In this document: piece by piece, positions 1-6,181 of the stretch
Position numbering within the stretch: the stretch's first letter is position 1
How the letters are laid out: every line of letters begins with the position of its first letter
NCBI GenBank assembly: GCA_002869095.1
Contig: PKTO01000226.1
Coordinates: 1 to 8,333, forward strand
Source: Clostridiales bacterium
GTDB lineage: Bacteria > Bacillota > Clostridia > Peptostreptococcales > BM714
Direction of reading: 5' to 3'
Length of the DNA: 8,333 nucleotides
Program-made: the position numbers and the translations under genes
Notes under the pieces: generated by a model
What the model saw: only the letters and a program-made list of their open reading frames with translations
Database searches by the model: none
What the model was told of the DNA's origin: nothing

Positions 1-545
1 ATAACAGGCTCTTGGCCCAAAGCCGAAAATTCAGCCCAGTCGACAAACTGCAATTGATGCAAAGCCTCTATCTCTTCAGCGGATGTCATTGTTCCATTGA
101 TCTTTCCGTAAATAAAACTTTCCACATCATCCATTTCAACGGATTCGTATGGATCTCCGTCAGGTTCTGCAATCCATCTGAGACAAAATTCGCCTTCATG
201 TTTTTCCCCTTGGGCAAAAATTCGATATGAATCGGATTCGGGAACTTCCAATATGAATCCGTCTTCTATTTCAGCAATCCTGTTGCCTTCCCCGTCTTCG
301 AATCCGAACGACAAATTTCCGCAGGATGTCTTTTCATCCAGGCAAAATCTTACTATTTCGCCTTTTTCAAGTTCAAGCTCCTTATAAAAATACCCCGAGA
401 AAGATTTGTACTCTCCATCCATGAAGTCGTTGTAAATGTTTATGCTTCCGCTTCTAATCGCATAGCTTCCCCCGTTGCACCCTGCAAAAAGGACGGCTGC
501 GAGAAAAATAACAATCATGGCACAACTTGTTTTACCAAACTTCAC
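1..545 (-). CDS. Putative secreted lipoprotein, unknown function (3' end cut by window edge)
   Basis: The visible 181 residues begin with a textbook lipoprotein signal peptide: a short basic start (MKFGK), a hydrophobic core at about residues 9-20, and the lipobox LFAGC with the lipidation cysteine at residue 23. The mature protein is therefore expected to be anchored on the outer face of the membrane. The GTG start at 545 is chosen because AAGGGAG lies 8 bases upstream; an in-frame ATG at 551 is only 2 bases from that site and would add two residues. The mature part is acidic, has no membrane segment, and carries cysteines at 68, 75 and 121. Residues about 45-125 alternate hydrophobic and polar residues with Gly/Asp turns (for example FGFEDGEGN), suggesting a beta-sandwich like those in many Firmicutes surface lipoproteins; that is inference. 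No enzymatic motif is recognised. The gene continues beyond base 1, so domains may be missing. Confidence 0.8.
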   Translation of the reverse strand, partial: MKFGKTSCAMIVIFLAAVLFAGCNGGSYAIRSGSINIYNDFMDGEYKSFSGYFYKELELEKGEIVRFCLDEKTSCGNLSFGFEDGEGNRIAEIEDGFILEVPESDSYRIFAQGEKHEGEFCLRWIAEPDGDPYESVEMDDVESFIYGKINGTMTSAEEIEALHQLQFVDWAEFSALGQEPV

Positions 546-553
546 GGTCATCA

Positions 554-560
554 CTCCCTT
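554..560 (-). promoter_or_regulatory. Ribosome binding site of the lipoprotein gene
   Basis: AAGGGAG on the minus strand lies 8 bases before the GTG at 545 and 2 bases before the ATG at 551. The spacing favours the GTG as the real start. Confidence 0.65.
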
Positions 561-572
561 GGCGACTCGGCG

Positions 573-600
573 TTTAAATCTCTCCCGGATTTTGTTTCAA
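573..600 (-). promoter_or_regulatory. Possible sigma-A type promoter for the lipoprotein gene
   Basis: On the minus strand a TTGAAA (600-595, 5 of 6 matches to TTGACA) is followed after 16 bases by TTTAAA (578-573, 4 of 6 matches to TATAAT), about 28 bases upstream of the GTG start. The position between the ferredoxin stop and the lipoprotein start is sensible, but the -10 match is weak and the region is AT-rich, so it could be chance. Confidence 0.3.
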
Positions 601-624
601 TAAACTTTTTCTGTCTGCATATTT

Positions 625-801
625 TTAAACTTCAGAAATGCATTCAACTGGACAAGCGTCAGCGCAAGCTCCACAACTAATGCAAGCGTCCTCGTCAATC
701 AAACGTTTGCCGTCCTCAACCTCGCTTATGCAGGTGACCGGGCAAACGTCCTCGCAGGCACCGCACGCTATGCAGTTTTCCTTGTCGATTCTATATGCCA
801 T
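625..801 (-). CDS. 2[4Fe-4S] ferredoxin, clostridial type
   Basis: A 58-residue protein with two CxxCxxCxxxCP motifs: C10, C13, C16, C20-P and C40, C43, C46, C50-P. In the bacterial ferredoxin family these bind two [4Fe-4S] clusters, the last cysteine of each motif completing the opposite cluster. It is a soluble low-potential electron carrier typical of anaerobes. The start at 801 is preferred because AAAGGAGG sits 7 bases upstream; an ATG at 807 is only one base from that site. The two halves are strikingly alike (CIACGAC/CISCGAC, then CPVTCISEV/CPVECISEV), and each has an extra cysteine four residues after its fourth ligand (C24, C54). It stands alone, about 195 bases after the polyphosphate genes, with no partner oxidoreductase in view, so its redox partner is unknown. 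No convincing terminator follows it. Confidence 0.93.
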   Translation of the reverse strand: MAYRIDKENCIACGACEDVCPVTCISEVEDGKRLIDEDACISCGACADACPVECISEV

Positions 802-808
802 TTCCATC

Positions 809-816
809 CCTCCTTT
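809..816 (-). promoter_or_regulatory. Strong ribosome binding site of the ferredoxin gene
   Basis: AAAGGAGG, close to the perfect anti-16S complement, lies 7 bases before the ATG at 801. It decides against the upstream in-frame ATG at 807 and suggests high translation, as expected for an abundant ferredoxin. Confidence 0.8.
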
Positions 817-995
817 GAAATATATGCGTTCCAGAAAATACACCAATTATTGCCTATACTTCTACAAAACTTTTATAACTCCTTTTTTTAATTGACGAAC
901 ATCTCTCTTTTTTTCCATTTAATTACATGGATTTCATGCCTTATGCACTGTTTATGCATTCTCCATCTCGCATGGGCAAGTATGGTTTCACAGAT

Positions 996-2531
996 TCATT
1001 TGGCCTGTTTCATTCCTCCCATGTACTGTATTTCATAGCTTAAGCTGAAGCTTTTGTAAAAAAGTCCCCGATACTTGTTTGCCGCTTCGATTTCAAGAAG
1101 CGGCTCCTCGTCTCCATATATTTCTATTACGGCTTTCCTGCCTTCAATACGGATTTTTATATCCTTTATCAGACTGTTCAATGAACGGTCCAGCTGTTCC
1201 GCCATCTTCAGGAAAATAGAGAGTTTCAATATGCTCTTGATATCTTTTTTTGAAAAAAGTGTTGAATATTCCTTCATTTTCGCCTTGACGCTGCTTTCAC
1301 GATGATTCCCGACCAAAAAAGCCACTTTCAGATGCTCGTGGTTTGTAAGACCGTTTATTTTTCCGTATATGAGAAGATACATTCCGTGTATGTGATGGTC
1401 GTAATACTCAATATGCATTCCGGCATCGTGAAAAACAGACGCTATCTCCAAAACCTTCCTGTCATTTGAATCAAAGGAATGGAAATCCTTGAAAAGATCA
1501 AACAATCTCAGGGATATGAACTTCACCTGTTCCGAATGTACGGGATTGACGTTGAACCTTTTCATTGTATTATCGCAGCTGTGCCTAAGAACGTCATCGA
1601 CAACAATGGGCTCACCGCTGGCTTTAAAAAAGCTTTCATAAAAGAAGCCGTCCCTCAGCCCTTGCCCGCTTATGCTTATTCCCATGGCTCCCGTATAGCC
1701 GACAAGAACTCTCAGGGGAACCATTCCAAGGGCTATCACTTCGGCTCTCCGGCTCTCTAAGCCTTCAACATAACGCAATTCTTCATCTTCTTTTTTAAAC
1801 ACGAGGGAAAATACCCTTTCGAGCTCGCTGTGCACCATTCGATAGTTGTGCATGTTCTTGATGGGATACTTGTTGAAACTTCGGTCGATCTTGCCTATTG
1901 CGCGTATTGTTCCGCCAAGCCCTATTATTCTTAGACCTTTCAATCGGCTTTTCCATGGTATTGCGTCCATTTGGTTCCTTACATGTTTGCACGCGGCCTT
2001 AACCCTGTTTTTTTTGCTTTCTGTTCCGCTGAATTTTTCCGTAAGCGTTACCGACCCGAAAGGCAGACTCACAGACTCCTCCAATTTCCTGTTTATGACC
2101 AGAACTATTTCAGTTGAGGCTCCGCCTATGTCTATTATGACGCAGTCTTCAACTTCTATTGAGTTTACAACAGCCAGATAGTCATAATAGGCCTCGCTTC
2201 TTCCCGATACTATCTTTAATTCAAAACCGACTTCTTCCTTGACCCTTCCAATGAAAATTTCCTTGTTTTTCGCCATCCTGACTGCGGCTGTGGCAATAAC
2301 GTGAATTTCAACTACCTCGGCAACTTCCGCCAGCCTTTTAAAATACCTTAGGGCCTTTATTGCCCTGTCCATAGGATCTTTTTTCAATATGCCGTCCTGC
2401 TGCAGCCCCTCGCTGAGGCGCACAGTTTCTTTTGCGGAGTCGAAAACGCTGTAGCCTCCATGTTCGTTTATCCTCATTATGTTCATGTGTATTGAGTTGG
2501 AGCCCAGATCGACAATCGCAATTTTTTTCAT
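996..2531 (-). CDS. ppx: Exopolyphosphatase, Ppx/GppA family, with C-terminal HD region
   Basis: This 511-residue protein has the normal length and order of the Ppx/GppA family, which removes terminal phosphates from polyphosphate (Ppx) or from pppGpp (GppA). The ASKHA-fold motifs are intact: phosphate-1 DLGSNS (8-13), ATAAVR (80-85), SGRSEA with the conserved glutamate at 113, phosphate-2 DIGGASTE (134-141), and GLGG (205-208). The C-terminal HD-like region starts near residue 310, with H368-D369 and the histidine-rich stretch YYDHHIHGMYL, followed by LDRS (447-450). The protein is cytoplasmic, without signal peptide or membrane segment. The ATG lies 4 bases after the ppk stop; the nearest purine-rich site (AAAGGG) is about 13 bases away, so translation is probably coupled to ppk. 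Adjacency to ppk favours polyphosphate as substrate, but GppA activity cannot be excluded from sequence. It is the last gene of the tight cluster, and no clear terminator follows. Confidence 0.92.
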   Translation of the reverse strand: MKKIAIVDLGSNSIHMNIMRINEHGGYSVFDSAKETVRLSEGLQQDGILKKDPMDRAIKALRYFKRLAEVAEVVEIHVIATAAVRMAKNKEIFIGRVKEEVGFELKIVSGRSEAYYDYLAVVNSIEVEDCVIIDIGGASTEIVLVINRKLEESVSLPFGSVTLTEKFSGTESKKNRVKAACKHVRNQMDAIPWKSRLKGLRIIGLGGTIRAIGKIDRSFNKYPIKNMHNYRMVHSELERVFSLVFKKEDEELRYVEGLESRRAEVIALGMVPLRVLVGYTGAMGISISGQGLRDGFFYESFFKASGEPIVVDDVLRHSCDNTMKRFNVNPVHSEQVKFISLRLFDLFKDFHSFDSNDRKVLEIASVFHDAGMHIEYYDHHIHGMYLLIYGKINGLTNHEHLKVAFLVGNHRESSVKAKMKEYSTLFSKKDIKSILKLSIFLKMAEQLDRSLNSLIKDIKIRIEGRKAVIEIYGDEEPLLEIEAANKYRGLFYKSFSLSYEIQYMGGMKQAK

Positions 2532-2535
2532 CTTG

Positions 2536-4593
2536 TCATATTATCCCTTTCAATCTTTTTATAAACTCGTCATTGTTCTCGTAAATCAGATTTTTCAGTG
2601 TTTCATGTGCACAAATACGGCGCTTGCCGCTTTTCCCGATTCGTTTGTATTCGCCTCCGGCCATCAATTTCCAGGACCTCGAATTGTCCTTAAGGTATAG
2701 CTCCAGAATCAGATGGATCCTTTCCGCTATCTTCTTATCCGCAATTGGAAAAAGAAGCTCTATTCTGCGGTCTAAATTTCGCGTCATCCAATCTGCGGAT
2801 GAAAGATAAATCTTTGGATGGTGGTTGTTGTAAAAATAATATATCCTTGAATGTTCCAGGAATTCGCCGATTATGCTTTTTACGGTTATGTTTTCGCTCA
2901 TTCCTGCAACACCCGGAACAAGAGTGCATATACCCCTTACAATCAGTTTAATTTCAACCCCGGCATTCGATGCTTCATAAAGCTTGTCGACAATCCCCTT
3001 GTCCACTAGCGAATTCATTTTTGCAATCATCAGCCCCCTGTTGCCTTCTTTTACATGCTTTATTTCCCTGTCGATCAACTTGTAGAAATCTTCCCTCAGA
3101 GTATAGGGTGAAACGCTCAGGTGCTGAGTTGTCATTTTGCTGCTGAAGCCCGACACCATGTTGAAAAAAATCGTGGCGTCCGTTCCAATGTCCTCCCTGC
3201 AAGTAAGATAATGCATGTCGGTATAGAGCTTGGCTGTTACGTCATTGTAGTTTCCTGTGCCCAGATGTACATATCTCTTTATCTTCTTGGATTCTCTGCG
3301 GACTACGAGCGTAATTTTGGAATGCGTTTTAAGACCGTATATGCCATAAATGACATGCACTCCCTTCTTCTCAAGTTTCTTGGCCCAGTTTATATTGTTT
3401 TCCTCATCAAAACGCGCCATAAGTTCCACAAGGGCTGTAACCTGCTTTCCGCGATCGGCGGCATCCTCCAGGGCATTTATTATTTCTGAATCTCCGCTCA
3501 CTCTATAGAGGGTCTGCTTTATGGCCAGAACCGAAGGATCCATGCTCGCCTTTTTGATGAAGTCGACTACAAAATCGAAGCTGTCATAGGGATTGTGTAT
3601 GAAAACATCCCCCTCCCGAATCGTTTTAAACACATTTTTGCCGCTCATGAAAGGAAGAGTCCTCGGCACATACGCTTTGCCCTTCAAACCCTTTATCCTT
3701 TTGGGCGGCTTGAATGAAAACCAGCCGGCAAGATCCAACATTCCGCATATGCGATATAGCTGGTTGCCCCCGATTTTGAATATTTTTTCGAGCTCCGATT
3801 CAATCCACGAGTCCGCTCCCTCTTCAATTTCAAGGCGGATTGCATCGCCCCATCGTCTCTTTTTGACAGCTTCCTCTATTACCATCAGCAAATCATCGGC
3901 ATCGTCCTCCATAATGTTCAGGTCGGCATCCCTGGTGACCCTGAAAACACTGTTTGCCAAAACCTTTTGCCCCATGTAAATTTCTTCGATGAAGTGGACA
4001 ATAACATCCTCCAGCAATACATATGTTGTCTCCTTGGCTCTTTCAAGCTTGATGAACCGATCCAAAACGTCAGGCACTTCCACAATGGCCAACTTGAGAT
4101 TGTCGTCTATAGACAATTTGGAAACAATGTTGAGGGTTTTGTTTGAAACAAACGGGAAAGGACGGCCGAAGTCAACCGCCATTGGAGTCAGTACCGGAAA
4201 AACACTGCTGTCGAAGTATTCCTTCAGTTCTTGCGCAGTATCTCCTTTGAAATCTTCTCTCCTCAATATTCTTATTCCCTTGTCCTCAAGCTCGGCAACG
4301 CATTCCCGGGTTATCTCATGCTGCCTTTTCAACAGCATGGAAACATTTTCGCTTATTTTCTCGAATACTTCATCAGGAAAGTATCCGGAATCATCCTCGA
4401 CCGAATATCCGGCAATCATCAGCTCTTTTATCGAAGCGACCCGCACCATGAAAAACTCGTCGAGGTTTGATGAAAAAATCGATACGAATTTCAATCTGTC
4501 CAAAATGGGCATGGAAGAATCGGTCGCCTGCTCCAATACCCTTTCATTGAATTTGAGCCAGCTCAGTTCTCTGTTAAAATATCTATTCATCAT
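2536..4593 (-). CDS. ppk: Polyphosphate kinase 1 (PPK1)
   Basis: PPK1 reversibly transfers the gamma-phosphate of ATP to growing inorganic polyphosphate. The 685 residues match the usual family length (E. coli about 688). In order they show the N-terminal domain with RELSWLKFN (8-16) and SSNLDEFFMVRV (41-52), a middle domain including LTPMAVD (135-141), and the two phospholipase-D-like catalytic domains. The autophosphorylated histidine is H424 in LKTHSK (E. coli H435) and the second catalytic histidine is H581 in EHSRIYYF (E. coli H592). R364 in LYRV, R394 in ARFDEENN and Y457 also sit where the E. coli ATP-site residues fall at a constant offset of 11. The start overlaps the end of the upstream Ppx-like gene by 11 bases; a second ATG follows immediately at 4590, and either could be used. 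The Shine-Dalgarno is weak (GAGG), which fits translational coupling. Everything needed for activity appears intact. Confidence 0.98.
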   Translation of the reverse strand: MMNRYFNRELSWLKFNERVLEQATDSSMPILDRLKFVSIFSSNLDEFFMVRVASIKELMIAGYSVEDDSGYFPDEVFEKISENVSMLLKRQHEITRECVAELEDKGIRILRREDFKGDTAQELKEYFDSSVFPVLTPMAVDFGRPFPFVSNKTLNIVSKLSIDDNLKLAIVEVPDVLDRFIKLERAKETTYVLLEDVIVHFIEEIYMGQKVLANSVFRVTRDADLNIMEDDADDLLMVIEEAVKKRRWGDAIRLEIEEGADSWIESELEKIFKIGGNQLYRICGMLDLAGWFSFKPPKRIKGLKGKAYVPRTLPFMSGKNVFKTIREGDVFIHNPYDSFDFVVDFIKKASMDPSVLAIKQTLYRVSGDSEIINALEDAADRGKQVTALVELMARFDEENNINWAKKLEKKGVHVIYGIYGLKTHSKITLVVRRESKKIKRYVHLGTGNYNDVTAKLYTDMHYLTCREDIGTDATIFFNMVSGFSSKMTTQHLSVSPYTLREDFYKLIDREIKHVKEGNRGLMIAKMNSLVDKGIVDKLYEASNAGVEIKLIVRGICTLVPGVAGMSENITVKSIIGEFLEHSRIYYFYNNHHPKIYLSSADWMTRNLDRRIELLFPIADKKIAERIHLILELYLKDNSRSWKLMAGGEYKRIGKSGKRRICAHETLKNLIYENNDEFIKRLKGII

Positions 4594-6097
4594 ATCCCGC
4601 CTCTATCAGTTCGGGAACAAGCCCGAAGGTCTTTACGAATTCCTTTGCGCGATTCCCCAAATTCCATTCTTCAAGTGTCGCATCCATTGATTTGCTAGCT
4701 ATTATTTTCAATTTTTCATCTGTGACAATTATCTTTTCAATTTTTATCTTCTGCTTTTTGCTTTTGTCGAGAGCGTCTGCGATTGAAAGAATTGAAGAAA
4801 GCTTCAATATCCTGTTCCGGTCGCTTTGGCTAAGCCTTTCAATGCTGCCGCGTGACAATTGCATGTCTGTCAGCATCCTGCACATATGTGCCACAAGCAT
4901 CATCTCGTGATAATTCGTTCCCATTATGCTGAGGTTCCTGATTTTGTGGAATGACGCCGCCAAATAGTTTTTCGCCCTTGTGAATTTTCCTATTTCATGC
5001 AGTATTGCCGCAAGGCGCAAAAGCAATTCGTCCCGTTCGTCAAATGAAAAATGCTTTTTCAGTTCTTTCATGATCTTTATTCCGTTTTTTTCAACTTCCC
5101 TGCAATGCCTGCTGCAGCTTTTGTACCTTGCGCTTGCGTTTCTTGCGAGTGAAATCACATCATTGTTGAAAACCTTATATCTGGCAAGGCAATAGTCTTC
5201 TTCGATCATCTCGGCAATCATCCCATCCCTTAGATTGATTGCCGGAAAAATCATGCTTTCTGTATCAACAAGCTTCAGGAAAACTTGGTAAACCAGTATG
5301 CATGCCACAAATTCATACCAGTCCATTCCATATTCCTCTATTTCTTTCCTGAAACACAATTGGTCTGAAAAAATTCTCCGATGGACATTTTCAAAATCCT
5401 GCCTGCTTATAGTATCCAGTCCGCAGAAAAGGCTGTTCTTGAGTATGGTTGTTTCCCCTCCCAACATAAGAAAATTCCTGATTCTGCGTTTTTCTATAAG
5501 CCTCCACATGTGGCATGTTCTAGATTCAATCAATTCGGCAATAACCTTGGGATAGTTTATGGTCATATCCTCAATGTCCTGCATTATGTTTTTCAATACC
5601 AGCGTCCCCAGAGTGAATTCTTCGTTGAATACCAGCTTGTTGCCGCTGTATATGCTGACATCGCAGCTTCCCGAGTTCAATTCCACCAAGATTGAGCTCT
5701 CGCGTATCTTTCTATAATCGTCTATATTGTCCCTCATAGATTTGTATGTAAGGAATTTTTCCATTGTGTCTTCGATTATTTCAATTTTTATTCCCGATCT
5801 CATAAGCACAATTTCTATCACATTCAGGTTGTTTTCGGCGGTTCTCATGGCGCCTGTTGCAAATGCGCGATACATGTCTACCTTGTAGGAATCCATTACT
5901 TGCTTGAACCGGATCATGATTTCAACTATTTCCTTGACCGTCTCGTGTTCTATATTGCCTTTGGCAAATACGTCTTCCCCTATTTTCACGCCTTTTGAAA
6001 TATCATCAAGCACACTGATTCCATTTTCCGAATACTGCACTATTTTAAGTTTCAATGTGTTTGACCCCACATCTATTGCCGCATAGATTGAATTCAA
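4583..6097 (-). CDS. Divergent Ppx/GppA-family protein with degenerate catalytic motifs
   Basis: This 504-residue protein is a distant paralogue of the canonical Ppx two genes downstream and has the same layout. The phosphate-1 motif is kept as DVGSNT (9-14), ATGAMR (80-85) matches ATAAVR, a glutamate (E113) aligns with the catalytic one, and LGGE (212-215) is kept. The phosphate-2 motif is eroded: where the family has DIGGxSTE this protein reads ELNSGSCD (139-146), losing the conserved aspartate and glycine pair. The C-terminal region has HE (367-368) instead of HD and lacks the histidine-rich stretch, although ALDKS (442-446) remains. These losses suggest reduced or changed catalysis, perhaps a binding or regulatory role; that is inference. 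The TTG at 6097 is chosen because AGGGAGGG lies 8 bases upstream; a further TTG at 6133 would add 12 unconserved residues with no ribosome site. Its stop overlaps the ppk start. Confidence 0.85.
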   Translation of the reverse strand: MNSIYAAIDVGSNTLKLKIVQYSENGISVLDDISKGVKIGEDVFAKGNIEHETVKEIVEIMIRFKQVMDSYKVDMYRAFATGAMRTAENNLNVIEIVLMRSGIKIEIIEDTMEKFLTYKSMRDNIDDYRKIRESSILVELNSGSCDVSIYSGNKLVFNEEFTLGTLVLKNIMQDIEDMTINYPKVIAELIESRTCHMWRLIEKRRIRNFLMLGGETTILKNSLFCGLDTISRQDFENVHRRIFSDQLCFRKEIEEYGMDWYEFVACILVYQVFLKLVDTESMIFPAINLRDGMIAEMIEEDYCLARYKVFNNDVISLARNASARYKSCSRHCREVEKNGIKIMKELKKHFSFDERDELLLRLAAILHEIGKFTRAKNYLAASFHKIRNLSIMGTNYHEMMLVAHMCRMLTDMQLSRGSIERLSQSDRNRILKLSSILSIADALDKSKKQKIKIEKIIVTDEKLKIIASKSMDATLEEWNLGNRAKEFVKTFGLVPELIEAGYDE

Positions 6098-6105
6098 TAT
6101 TCTCG

Positions 6106-6113
6106 CCCTCCCT
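6106..6113 (-). promoter_or_regulatory. Ribosome binding site deciding the TTG start of the Ppx-like gene
   Basis: AGGGAGGG on the minus strand lies 8 bases before TTG 6097, directly ahead of the family-typical N-terminus (NSIYAAIDVGSNT). The site falls inside the longer frame that would begin at 6133, which argues against that start. Confidence 0.8.
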
Positions 6114-6181
6114 GTAACTACATGATAATACAATATTTGATTATTGTTGACGGTTTGATGTGATTTAACATTGATTTTACA

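Noticed and set aside
638..895. Plus-strand open frame of 85 codons across the ferredoxin
   Set aside because: Its repetitive Ser/Gln/Ala composition is the mirror of the duplicated cysteine motifs of the ferredoxin. It has no independent support.
846..995. Possible terminator after the canonical ppx or promoter for the ferredoxin
   Set aside because: Short repeats are present (ATGCA-N7-TGCAT at 944-960, and CCAT/ATGG near 915-930), but none is followed by a T-tract on the minus strand. TATAAA-like boxes lack a -35 at proper spacing, so no site could be supported; the ferredoxin may have its own promoter or be read through from ppx.
3989..4690. Long open frame of 233 codons on the plus strand, antisense to ppk
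   Set aside because: It lies wholly over ppk and the end of the Ppx-like gene, shows no recognisable motif and is serine-rich in the way antisense frames of such genes are. The opposite frames carry clear catalytic motifs.
6098..6133. TTG at 6133 as start of the Ppx-like gene
   Set aside because: It would add 12 residues with no family similarity and would include the strong AGGGAGGG site within the coding region. The TTG at 6097 has correct spacing and begins just before DVGSNT.
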